From: Cryomorphaceae bacterium
Lineage (GTDB): Bacteria > Bacteroidota > Bacteroidia > Flavobacteriales > Schleiferiaceae
Reading direction: 5' to 3'
Assembly (NCBI GenBank): GCA_003507115.1
Contig: DNWN01000015.1
Coordinates: forward strand, 1 to 11,051
Length of the DNA: 11,051 bases
Both the position numbers and the translations under genes were made by a program. The notes below the pieces were generated by a model, which saw nothing but the letters and a program-made list of their open reading frames with translations, ran no database searches and had not been told where the DNA came from. Of the stretch, positions 1-8,100 are shown in pieces (position 1 is the first letter of the stretch; each line of letters opens with the position of its first letter).

Positions 1-826
1 TGTGGGCCAAGCGGGGGCCTTTTTCGGTGAGTTCGAGCGTACAGGTTTCGTTTTCGGGGTCGTGTTCCAAAAATAAACGGTAGCCGGCCTGCGCCGCCTC
101 CGTGAGAATGGCCTTCTTTTCGCCCAAGGTCACCAAGGGGCGGGTGTCGTAGCCCATCACATAGGGCAAGGGGATGTGGCCCACGGAGGGCAGAAGGTCG
201 GCCATGAAAACGACCTGTTCGCCGCGGTACTCCAAGATGGGGCACATTTGGGCATCGGTGTGGCCATTGGCCACAAAGGTGTCAAAGCCCAAGGGGGTGC
301 TGACGCGCTGCTGGCCTTCGGGGGCATCAATGAAAGCGAGTTGGCCGCTCTCTTGGAGGGGGAGAATGTTGTCCGCGAGGAAGGAGGCTTTTTCGCGTGC
401 ATTCGGCTCGGTCGCCCACTTCCAGTGACGTTCGTTGGTCCAATACGTCGCCTGCGTAAACGTGGGACGCAAACCCTGGTCGGTGCGCTCGACGGCGCCG
501 CCCACGTGGTCAAAGTGCATGTGGGTCAAAAAGACGTCCGTGATGTCGCTGCGCTGAAAGCCGAGCGCCTTCAAATTCCCGTCCAAAGAATCCGTGCCGT
601 GCAGGTGGTAGTGGCTAAAAAATTTGTCGTCCTGCTTGTTGCCTATGCCGGTATCCACCAGAATGAGGCGGTCGCCGTCCTCGATCAAGAGGGAGCGCAT
701 GGCCCACGTGCAGAGGTTGTTTTCATCCGCGGGGTTGGTGCGCTGCCAGAGTTGCTTGGGCACGACCCCAAACATGGCGCCGCCATCTAATTTGAAATAC
801 CCGGTGTTGAGTGTGTGCAACTTCAT
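1..826 (-). CDS. MBL-fold metallo-hydrolase, 3' end cut by the window edge
   Basis: The first 275 residues are visible, starting MKLHTLNTGYF; the C-terminus lies beyond the left edge. The protein is a metallo-beta-lactamase-fold hydrolase. The metal-binding signature HMHFDH sits at residues 102-107 (H102, H104, D106, H107). The later ligands fit H189 in a GHT motif, D210 in FMAD and H255 in LEHD, the spacing expected for a two-metal site of the lactonase/glyoxalase II superfamily. There is no signal peptide or membrane segment, so it is probably cytoplasmic. The substrate cannot be read from the sequence: the superfamily includes lactonases, thioesterases and phosphotriesterase-like enzymes. 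The ATG at 826 is the natural start, as it begins the conserved first beta strand and lies 11 bases past a terminator that isolates the gene from tadA. No convincing promoter box was found in front of it. Confidence 0.9.
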   Translation of the reverse strand, partial: MKLHTLNTGYFKLDGGAMFGVVPKQLWQRTNPADENNLCTWAMRSLLIEDGDRLILVDTGIGNKQDDKFFSHYHLHGTDSLDGNLKALGFQRSDITDVFLTHMHFDHVGGAVERTDQGLRPTFTQATYWTNERHWKWATEPNAREKASFLADNILPLQESGQLAFIDAPEGQQRVSTPLGFDTFVANGHTDAQMCPILEYRGEQVVFMADLLPSVGHIPLPYVMGYDTRPLVTLGEKKAILTEAAQAGYRLFLEHDPENETCTLELTEKGPRLAH

Positions 827-837
827 AGGGCGAAGCT

Positions 838-867
838 AAATAAGAAAGGGCCGTCCCCCGACGGCCC
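838..867 (-). terminator. Intrinsic terminator of tadA
   Basis: A perfect 8-bp stem (GGGCCGTC at 848-855 pairing with GACGGCCC at 860-867, loop CCCC) is followed on the minus strand by the T-rich run TTTCTTATTT. It lies 87 bases past the tadA stop and 11 bases before the start of the metallo-hydrolase gene, so it should separate the two transcripts. The plus-strand flank is not T-rich, so it works in the minus direction. Confidence 0.8.
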
Positions 868-954
868 TCCCCAACCTAAACTTACGAACGTGTCTAAACG
901 CACTAGAACACGCAAAATGTCTTTCAAAAGCTGTGCCATTTGGCCTGGATTGAT

Positions 955-1395
955 TTATTTCTTCCGCTTAGAGCGAAAAAATTCAGACATCAAGTCGCCG
1001 CAGACTTCCGCCTCAATGCCGGTGGTGACCTGCGTTTTGGGGTGGAACTGACCGCCCATCGTCCGGAAGCCGCGCTTTTCGTCGCTGGCCCCGTAGACAA
1101 TGCGGCCAATTTGGGTCCAAAAAAGAGCTCCAGCACACATCGTACAGGGTTCGAGCGTGACATAGAGAGTGCAGTCGGGGAGGTATTTGGCGCCCAGGTA
1201 GTGGGAGGCCGCCGTGATGGCTTGCATTTCGGCATGGGCCGTGACGTCGTGAAGCTGCTCCGTGAGGTTGTGGCCACGCGCGATAATCTGGTTGTTGCTC
1301 ACCACAATAGCCCCCACAGGCACCTCGTCCGCCTCGTAAGCTTTGAGGGCTTCGCGGATGGCTTGGCGCATAAAATACACATCGTCAAACTCCAT
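955..1395 (-). CDS. tadA: tRNA-specific adenosine deaminase TadA
   Basis: This 146-residue zinc enzyme deaminates adenosine 34 of the tRNA-Arg(ACG) anticodon to inosine, which lets one tRNA read several arginine codons. The cytidine/deoxycytidylate deaminase fold is clear. HAEMQAI at residues 54-60 supplies the zinc ligand H54 and the proton-shuttling E56, and PCTMCAGAL at 83-91 supplies ligands C84 and C87. The length is close to the usual 150-170 residues and the protein looks complete, ending in a basic RSKRKK tail. It is divergent from aspS across 58 bp and is followed by its own hairpin terminator. A TAnnTTTG-like box (TAGTTTTA) ends only 5 bases before the ATG, so the message may be nearly leaderless. 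Guanine deaminase is a related fold, but the motif pattern and size favour TadA. Confidence 0.93.
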   Translation of the reverse strand: MEFDDVYFMRQAIREALKAYEADEVPVGAIVVSNNQIIARGHNLTEQLHDVTAHAEMQAITAASHYLGAKYLPDCTLYVTLEPCTMCAGALFWTQIGRIVYGASDEKRGFRTMGGQFHPKTQVTTGIEAEVCGDLMSEFFRSKRKK

Positions 1396-1400
1396 GGGGA

Positions 1401-1408
1401 TAAAACTA
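1401..1408 (-). promoter_or_regulatory. Possible -7 box for tadA
   Basis: On the minus strand, TAGTTTTA matches the Bacteroidota -7 consensus TAnnTTTG except at the last base. It ends 5 bases before the tadA ATG. No TTG-type -33 element is present at the expected distance, so the call is tentative. Confidence 0.4.
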
Positions 1409-1411
1409 CGT

Positions 1412-1429
1412 AGCCCCTCGGGCTTTTTT
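1412..1429 (+). other. Terminator-like hairpin overlapping the aspS promoter box
   Basis: AGCCC (1412-1416) pairs with GGGCT (1420-1424) around a CTC loop and is followed by a run of T to 1429. This has the form of a small plus-strand terminator, yet no plus-strand gene lies upstream in the window. Its last T is also the first base of the aspS TACCTTTG box. It could stop antisense transcription coming from the left, or be chance. Confidence 0.3.
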
Positions 1430-1436
1430 ACCTTTG
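1429..1436 (+). promoter_or_regulatory. -7 promoter box of aspS
   Basis: TACCTTTG followed by CA is an exact match to the Bacteroidota -7 consensus TAnnTTTG. It ends 17 bases before the aspS ATG, implying a 5' leader of roughly 10-13 bases. No TTG is found 17-23 bases upstream, so the -33 element is weak or absent. Confidence 0.7.
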
Positions 1437-1453
1437 CAATTCATTTCACGACC

Positions 1454-3211
1454 ATGTATCGTACACACACTTGCGGCGAACTGCGCCTTTCTCAAGCGGG
1501 ACAGACCGTCACCCTCAGCGGCTGGGTTCAGCGCCGACGCGACTTTGGCGGCATGTCCTTCATCGATTTGCGCGACCGCTATGGCCTGACACAGCTCGCA
1601 TTTAACGAAGGTGTTGATCCCGCTATGTTGGAGCTGGCGCGCACTGCGCAGCGTGAGTTTGTGGTGCAGGCCACGGGCAAAGTCGTGGAACGCGAGAACA
1701 AAAACCCCCACTTGCCTACCGGCGAGGTGGAAATTTGGGTGACCGAATTCAAGGTCCTCAACGGCGCCAAAACTCCTCCCTTTACCATTGAAGCGGAAAC
1801 GGACGGCGGCGAAGAGCTGCGCATGAAGTACCGCTACTTGGACATCCGCCGCGCGCCGGTCCGTGAAAAATTATTGCTCCGCAACCGCATCAACATGTCG
1901 GTTCGGACCTACTTAAACGACCTGGGCTTCGCCGATGTGGAGACCCCCTTCCTGATCAAAAGCACCCCAGAAGGTGCACGCGACTTTGTCGTGCCCTCCC
2001 GCATTCACCACGGCCAATTCTACGCGCTTCCCCAGTCGCCCCAGACCTTCAAGCAGCTGCTCATGGTCGCCGGCATGGACCGCTACTACCAGATCGTGCG
2101 CTGCTTCCGCGATGAAGACTTGCGCGCCGACCGCCAGCCCGAATTCACCCAAATCGACTGCGAGATGGCCTTTGTCGAACAGGAGGACATCCTCCAAACG
2201 TTTGAAGGCCTCCTCAAGCACGTCATCCGCGAGGTGCATGAGATCGAAATAGGCGACATCCCCCGCATGACCTACGATGACGCCATGCGCCTCTACGGCA
2301 ACGACAAGCCCGACATTCGCTTTGGCATGACCTTCGTCGAGCTCACCGACCGCGTCCAAGGCGGCGGCTTCCCCGTGTTTGACCACGCGGAATTGGTCGT
2401 GGGCATCAAGGTCGACGGCTGCGCGAGCTATACCCGAAAGCAACTCGACGCCCTTACCGACTATGTCAAGCGTCCGCAGTTGGGCATGTCCGGCCTCATC
2501 TGGATGAAGGTGGACGAGCAAGGCCAGCCGTCCTCCAGCGTGAATAAGTTTTTTGACGAAGCCGCCTTGGCCGGCTGGGCAGACGCCTTTGACGCCAAGG
2601 CCGGCGATTTGGTGCTGGTCCTCGCAGGCAACGCGAACAAGACCCGAAAGGCCTTGAGCGAGCTGCGCATGCATTTGGCCCAAGAGTTAGGGCTCCGCAA
2701 GCCGGACGTCTTTGCCCCGCTGTGGGTGCTGGACTTCCCCTTGCTCGAATGGGACGAAGAATCCGGCCGCTGGTTCGCGATGCACCACCCCTTCACGAGC
2801 CCCAAGCCCGAAGACATCCCACTCATCGACAGCGATCCCGGTGCCGTGCGCGCCAACGCCTACGACTTGGTCCTCAACGGCAACGAAATTGGCGGCGGCT
2901 CCATCCGTATCCACGACCGCGCCTTGCAGCAGCGCATGTTTGACCTGCTCGGCTTCAGCAAGGAAGAGGCCCTGGAGCAGTTTGGCTTCTTGATGAATGC
3001 CTTCGAATACGGCGCTCCTCCCCACGGCGGCATCGCCTTTGGTTTTGACCGTTTGGTGGCCCTGATGGGCGGCGACGAGGTCATCCGAGACTACATCGCC
3101 TTCCCCAAAAACAACGCGGGCCGCGATGTGATGATCGACGCTCCGTCCCACATCAACCCCACGCAACTGACCGAACTCTCCTTAGGCATCACTCCGGAAA
3201 ACCCGGCATGA
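1454..3211 (+). CDS. aspS: Aspartyl-tRNA synthetase
   Basis: This 585-residue cytoplasmic class IIb synthetase charges tRNA-Asp with aspartate using ATP. An N-terminal OB-fold anticodon-binding domain (about 1-105) contains [11 protein letters not shown] at 23-33. The catalytic domain begins around 120 and carries motif 1 (about 143-167), [11 protein letters not shown] at 194-204, motif 2 [18 protein letters not shown] at 218-235 with its catalytic arginine, and motif 3 [15 protein letters not shown] at 526-540. The segment at about 285-410 is the GAD insertion typical of bacterial AspRS, and the length is also typical. The frame stays open upstream to an ATG at 1343, but that would overlap tadA and bypass the promoter box at 1429-1436. 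[10 protein letters not shown], starting at 1454, matches the usual AspRS N-terminus. The stop overlaps the start of the CLC gene. Residue 31 is Phe, where Leu or His is expected from the described tRNA-discrimination position. Confidence 0.97.
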   Translation: MYRTHTCGELRLSQAGQTVTLSGWVQRRRDFGGMSFIDLRDRYGLTQLAFNEGVDPAMLELARTAQREFVVQATGKVVERENKNPHLPTGEVEIWVTEFKVLNGAKTPPFTIEAETDGGEELRMKYRYLDIRRAPVREKLLLRNRINMSVRTYLNDLGFADVETPFLIKSTPEGARDFVVPSRIHHGQFYALPQSPQTFKQLLMVAGMDRYYQIVRCFRDEDLRADRQPEFTQIDCEMAFVEQEDILQTFEGLLKHVIREVHEIEIGDIPRMTYDDAMRLYGNDKPDIRFGMTFVELTDRVQGGGFPVFDHAELVVGIKVDGCASYTRKQLDALTDYVKRPQLGMSGLIWMKVDEQGQPSSSVNKFFDEAALAGWADAFDAKAGDLVLVLAGNANKTRKALSELRMHLAQELGLRKPDVFAPLWVLDFPLLEWDEESGRWFAMHHPFTSPKPEDIPLIDSDPGAVRANAYDLVLNGNEIGGGSIRIHDRALQQRMFDLLGFSKEEALEQFGFLMNAFEYGAPPHGGIAFGFDRLVALMGGDEVIRDYIAFPKNNAGRDVMIDAPSHINPTQLTELSLGITPENPA

Positions 3212-4983
3212 AGCACACGCTGCAGCTCTGGATCCGACGCGTTCTGATTTGGCGGGCTCAGCACCTGCCGATGCAGCATTTCATTTTTGTCCTGAGTATC
3301 CTGGTCGGGCTGATCTCAGGCCTGGTCGCGGTCGTTTTGAAAAACTCGACCCATGCCATCCAAGCCTGGATTCGGTCGGAGCGATTTGAGGATTACTATC
3401 AAATCTATTATTTCGCCTTCCCCTTAGTAGGCATCCTACTGACGGTGGCCTTGGTGCGCGTCTTTAAACTTCGCGCCGGCGAGGGCATCCCCTCCGCCAT
3501 CGAAGCCATTTCACGCCAAGGCGGCATCATTCCACGGTCTAGGATGTATACGTCGTTTTTGACCTCGGCCATAACCGTGGGCTTCGGAGGATCGGTTGGA
3601 TTGGAGGGTCCCGCGGTCGGCACCGGATCAGCCATTGGCTCCAATCTGGCGCGCTGGATGCGCCTGGGCTTCAAGCAGCGCATCTTGTTGATTGCCTGTG
3701 CGACTGCCGGAGCCATCGCCTCCATATTTGGCGCTCCGGTCGCCGCCATCATTTTCACATTGGAGCTCTTCAGCATCGACTTGACGCTGAGTTCCCTGGT
3801 CCCCTTGCTCTTGGCTTCGGCCACAGGAGCCCTGACCGGTTTAATGATGAGCGACGGCAGCAAGCTTTTTTATGCGGAGGGCATCGAGGCATTTGACCCG
3901 GTGAATTTGCCCTACTACTTGCTGCTGGGCGTGGCCTGCGCGCTGGTCTCCTTGTATTTCAAGCGCGTATTTGCGCTTTCGGGCCGACTCGTGATGCGCT
4001 GGGACAACCCCTGGGCGAAGGCCCTCACAGGGGGCGTTCTGCTGGGCGCGCTCATCTTCGTGATGCCTCCGCTGTACGGGGAGGGATTTGGCACCATACA
4101 ATCTGCTCTCAAAGGAGAAGATTGGTCCATCTTGTCGCAGAACTGGCTCGGCGTGGAAGCTCACAATTTGCTGTGGAGCATTGGTCTACTCGTGGGCCTA
4201 TTACTGCTCAAAGTCACCGCGGCCTCCCTGACGGTTCACGCAGGCGGGGTGGGCGGCATGTTTGCGCCCACGCTATTCATGGGCAGTATTTTGGGTCTCA
4301 TTTTTGTGCGCGGTCTCGAGTTCGCGGGCATTGAAGGCTTGCCGGTGGTGCACTTTGTGTTGATTGCCATGGCGGGCTTGATGGCCGGTGTGATGCATGC
4401 GCCGTTGACCGCCATCTTTATGATTTCGGAAATCGGCGGCGGCTATCCCTTGATCCTTCCTTTGATGATGACCTCGGCCTTGTCGTTCTTTTTGACCCGA
4501 AGCTGGGATCCCAACAGTATCTACACCGAATACCTCTCCCAACGCGGTCGCCTTTGGACCCAGTCCAAGGACAAAGCCGTCCTAACCTTGATCAACATGG
4601 AAGAGGCCTTGGAGCGGGATTTGGAGACCTTAGAGCCCGATAGCTCCCTCCCCGAGTGCCAGGCAGCCCTGGCCCGGTGCCACCGCAATCTCGTCGCCAT
4701 TTTGGAAGATGGGCGGATGGTGGGCTACATCACCTGGGAGGACATCTGGCGTGCCCAACGCGAAGACCACTCCGAGGAAATCACTGCGAAGGATGCCATG
4801 AAGTCCGCACCAGCCCGGCTTCAATTCGGCGATCCGATGGAATTGGTTTTGACCCAAATGGAAAAGACGGGCATGTGGTACCTCCCTGTCTATGACCAGG
4901 GCACCTGGATTGGGTTAGTTTCCAAAACGAAGTTATTTGAGGCTTACCGAAAGCAGATTCAAGACCTCAGCCACGAATCCTAA
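3208..4983 (+). CDS. CLC-family chloride channel/antiporter with two CBS domains
   Basis: This 591-residue inner-membrane protein is a CLC anion transporter, expected to work as a dimer with one pore per subunit. The three ion-pathway motifs are present in altered form: GEGIP at 91-95 (usually GSGIP), GLEGP at 131-135 with the gating glutamate E133, and GMFAP at 350-354. Y413 in GGYPLILP matches the chloride-coordinating Tyr445 of E. coli ClcA. The internal proton glutamate (ClcA Glu203) aligns with L187 next to the retained E186, so coupling cannot be assumed. About 140 C-terminal cytoplasmic residues hold two CBS domains (about 460-515 and 527-583), which in relatives bind adenine nucleotides. 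The ATG overlaps the aspS stop as ATGA, so translation is probably coupled to aspS and the two genes share a transcript. Physiological role and ion preference are not determined by the sequence. Confidence 0.93.
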   Translation: MKHTLQLWIRRVLIWRAQHLPMQHFIFVLSILVGLISGLVAVVLKNSTHAIQAWIRSERFEDYYQIYYFAFPLVGILLTVALVRVFKLRAGEGIPSAIEAISRQGGIIPRSRMYTSFLTSAITVGFGGSVGLEGPAVGTGSAIGSNLARWMRLGFKQRILLIACATAGAIASIFGAPVAAIIFTLELFSIDLTLSSLVPLLLASATGALTGLMMSDGSKLFYAEGIEAFDPVNLPYYLLLGVACALVSLYFKRVFALSGRLVMRWDNPWAKALTGGVLLGALIFVMPPLYGEGFGTIQSALKGEDWSILSQNWLGVEAHNLLWSIGLLVGLLLLKVTAASLTVHAGGVGGMFAPTLFMGSILGLIFVRGLEFAGIEGLPVVHFVLIAMAGLMAGVMHAPLTAIFMISEIGGGYPLILPLMMTSALSFFLTRSWDPNSIYTEYLSQRGRLWTQSKDKAVLTLINMEEALERDLETLEPDSSLPECQAALARCHRNLVAILEDGRMVGYITWEDIWRAQREDHSEEITAKDAMKSAPARLQFGDPMELVLTQMEKTGMWYLPVYDQGTWIGLVSKTKLFEAYRKQIQDLSHES

Positions 4984-4989
4984 TCCAGC

Positions 4990-5019
4990 ACGCGCACTCC
5001 CGCGTTCTTCCCCTCTTTT
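4990..5019 (+). terminator. Weak terminator candidate after the CLC gene
   Basis: ACGCG (4990-4994) pairs with CGCGT (5001-5005) around a 6-base loop, followed by a pyrimidine-rich stretch ending in TTTT (5016-5019). It begins 6 bases past the CLC stop. The stem is short and the tract contains many C, so termination may be partial. The better hairpin in this intergenic region is at 5070-5090. Confidence 0.35.
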
Positions 5020-5054
5020 ACAGGGAGCATAAACAAGCAGGGAGCCCCGGATGT

Positions 5055-5062
5055 TATATTTG
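5055..5062 (+). promoter_or_regulatory. -7 promoter box of the large secreted-protein gene
   Basis: TATATTTG is an exact match to TAnnTTTG and lies 53 bases before the ATG at 5116. Transcription would be expected to start near 5067-5069. There is no obvious TTG -33 element. This is the only exact match I saw in the 132-bp gap. Confidence 0.55.
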
Positions 5063-5069
5063 AAGTTCG

Positions 5070-5090
5070 AGGCCCACCTAGGGCCTTTTT
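5070..5090 (+). terminator. Hairpin with T tail between promoter box and start codon
   Basis: AGGCCC (5070-5075) pairs perfectly with GGGCCT (5081-5086) around a 5-base loop and is followed by TTTT (5087-5090), an intrinsic-terminator shape. It could terminate the aspS-CLC transcript. However, it also begins about where the downstream gene's own transcript should start, so it may instead be a 5'-terminal stem-loop or a site of attenuation. Confidence 0.5.
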
Positions 5091-5115
5091 AAATATTCAG
5101 TTCACGCGGATCCAT

Positions 5116-5181
5116 ATGTCTCGATTCTCTCGTTTTTTTACGCTCCTTTCTGCCGCCACATTCAGCTTAACCGCTTGGGGC
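5116..5181 (+). other. Sec signal peptide
   Basis: The first 22 residues have a short basic start (MSRFSR), a hydrophobic core (FFTLLSAATFSLTA) and a small-residue site AWG before QAPDY. Cleavage after G22 is the best fit. There is no lipobox cysteine, so it should be a soluble secreted substrate rather than a lipoprotein. Confidence 0.85.
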
Positions 5182-8100
5182 CAAGCTCCCGACTATGTGG
5201 AGATGATGAACGACCCAAGCGTCAATTTTTATGATGTTGTCGATGCATTTAACACTCATTGGGAGGGTAAATCCATCGAGAAAGGTCGGGGATGGAAGCA
5301 GTTTAAACGCTGGGAAGCCTTCATGGAGCCGCGCGTATACCCCAGTGGCACCCGCCCTGCCCCCCAATCCCTATACCAAGGCTATCTCGCCGGGGTTCAG
5401 GGTACGGCCACCGCGTCAGCAGGGGGTCTGGGAAACTGGAACATTGTGGGTCCCTTCAATGGCAACTACCTCAATGGAATCGGCCGAGTCAATGTCATTG
5501 CCTTCCATCCAACGCAAGCCAACACTCTGTTCGCGGGCGCCCCGGCCGGAGGACTTTGGAAGTCTACCGACGACGGCCTCACATGGAGCACCAACACCGA
5601 CCTGCTGCCCAATCTGGGCGTATCGGCCATTTTAATCGACCCCACGAATCCCTTAATCATGTACATCGGCACGGGTGACCGCGACGCCGGTGATACCTAT
5701 TCCCTCGGAGTCATGAAGTCCACCGATGGGGGCCTGACATGGAATCCGACCGGCCTGAGCTTCAATCTTACCCAGTCTGCCCGCATCGTCGGCATGGCTA
5801 TGCACAAGGACAGCACCCACCACATCGTGGCAGCTACCCGAAATGGTATTGTACGCAGCTTGGATGGTGGCGCGACGTGGACGACGGAGGCCGGCGGCAC
5901 CTTTGGCTGCTTAGTTCAAGTTCCTGGAACGAATAAACTCTTTGCCGGCACGAGCAGCAATGGCCGGATTTGGATGTCCACCGACTTCGGGGACACGTGG
6001 ACCATGCTGACCAACGGCTTGCCCACGAATGCTGGACGCGTCGAATTAGCGACCACCACCGCAGATACCAACTACGTGTACGCGCTTTACGGGGCAAACA
6101 ACAATGGCCTGTATGGCGTCTACCGCAGCACCAACGGGGGAACCTCCTGGACCCAGCGTCATGGCGCCTCCCCAAACTTGTTGGACTGGAGCACGAATGG
6201 CTCAGGATCTGGTGGCCAAGCCTGGTATGACCTATCTATCGCCGTATCTCCCCTGGACAAAGACGTGGTGCTCACCGGGGGAGTCAATGTTTGGCGTTCC
6301 AACAATGGTGGGTCGAGCTTTTCATTGAGCGGACATTGGTATGGGGGCGGAGGTGCCTCGTTTGTGCATGCCGACCATCATTGGATGGTTTTTAAGCCCG
6401 GAACCAACGCCGTGTACGCCGGATGCGATGGCGGGGTGTACAAATCGGCCTCAAGCGGCATGAACAACAGCTGGGTGTCCCGCAACATTGGCTTGTCTAT
6501 CACCCAGTATTATAAAATCGGGACTTCAGAAGCAGATACCATCTTGACCATCGCTGGTTCTCAGGATAATGGGACCCACCTCAACGACAACGGTTGGGAC
6601 AAAGTGGGCGGTGGCGACGGCATGGACTGTGCCATCTCTGCGGCCGACGGAAACACCATGTACCGATCGATTTATTACGGGGATTTTGATAAGTCTACCA
6701 ACGGCGGCATCACCTTCAATGCCCCCTTTAACCTTCCCCCTTCGGGAACGGGCAACTGGGTGACGCCCTTCTTGGCCAGCCGAATCAATTCCAACACGCT
6801 CTATGCGGGATTTACCAAACTTTGGAAGAGCACCAACGCCGGGGGTACATTCAGCGCCACGAGCACCAACAACATTCAGGGGTCGAGCAACATCGATTGC
6901 ATCGCTGAAGCCTTGAGCAACCCCAATGTGCTGTATGTGGGAATCGACGAACGCTTGTTCCAGAGTACCGACGGGGGCCAAACGTGGACCTGGATTAGCT
7001 CTAACATTGGCAGCAGTTCCGTCATCACCGGTATCGCGGTCGATCCCTTGGATGAAAACCACGTCTGGATTTGCAAGTCTGGTTACTATGCGGGAACCAA
7101 GGTGTATGAGTCCTTTAACGCCGGTGGCGCATGGTATAACCGCAGCGGAAGTTTGCCCAACATTCCTGCGAACTGCATTGCGGTCCAGCCCAACAGTAAT
7201 GGCATGGTCTACGTCGGAACGGACTTGGGCATCTATTGCCGCGACGCGTCCATGTCGGATTGGATACCCTTCATGCAGGGTCTGCCCAATACGATCGTCA
7301 ATGACCTAGAGATTCTGTCCAATGCCGGCATCATCCGCGCGGGAACCTATGGCCGCGGGGTATGGCAAAGCCCCTTGGCGACGTCCTTCCTAGATCGTCC
7401 CACCGTGGACTTCTCCGTATCTCAGCAAGTAACCTGCAGCACGGGAGATACCCTGTCGTTGATGGATGAATCCAGCAACTACCCCACCACGTGGTCCTGG
7501 ACGATTTATCCTTCGACCTATGCCTTCGTCAACGGCAGTTCGGCCACCGATGCAGATCCGGAGGTGACCTTCAGTGCCCCGGGAGCCTACACCGTTCAAC
7601 TCATCGCATCCAATGCCTACGGAAAAGACACCCTGACTCGTGTGGCCTACATCCATGTGGGAGGCGTTCAAAGCCCTACCGTGGAGGAATTTGCCGGAGC
7701 CATTCCAGCTCGCTGGACGGTGGTGAATCCCGACTTTTCTCTCGGATGGGGGACGGCCCCCGTGGGAAGCACCACCGATGCCCACAGTGCCATTTTCCGA
7801 GGCTTTGGCTATGTCACCACGGGACAAGTGGATGATTTGATTTCACCGAGCTACCTCTTGGACAGTGCGAGCACATTGATCTATGATTTGGCCTACCGCC
7901 CCTTGACCGGAGGCGCCTCCGATACCTTGACCATCTATGTCAGCACAGATTGCGGTGGCACCTGGACTGCGTTGCGTCAGTATGTCGAAACCGGAAGCAA
8001 CACCTTTGCAACCGGTAGTTCAATCGCCAATGCTTTTGTGCCCTCGAGCGCCAGCGATTGGCGAACAGACAGCCTTGATTTGAGTGCCTACACAGGCCAA

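Noticed and set aside
176..790. 204-codon open frame on the plus strand
   Set aside because: It lies wholly antisense to the metallo-hydrolase, whose minus-strand frame shows clear metal-binding motifs; the plus-strand product has no recognisable domain and is a GC-bias shadow.
827..954. Small gene or RNA gene between the metallo-hydrolase and tadA
   Set aside because: The gap holds a terminator and a bulged hairpin; the plus-strand frame across it (815-1051) runs antisense into tadA and has no recognisable content.
1343..1453. Upstream in-frame ATG that would extend AspRS by 37 residues
   Set aside because: It would start inside tadA, and the aspS promoter box (1429-1436) would lie within the coding sequence. 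The added residues do not resemble AspRS, while [10 protein letters not shown] at 1454 is the usual N-terminus.
1913..2683. 256-codon open frame antisense to aspS
   Set aside because: It covers the catalytic core of AspRS, the product is a low-complexity shadow, and no promoter box or recognisable motif supports it.
7942..7965. Eleventh Asp box (STDCGGTW at residues 943-950)
   Set aside because: The surrounding sequence fits the choice-of-anchor-J/cleaved-adhesin-like domain, where an S-T-D-C-G string is common; it is far from the propeller array.
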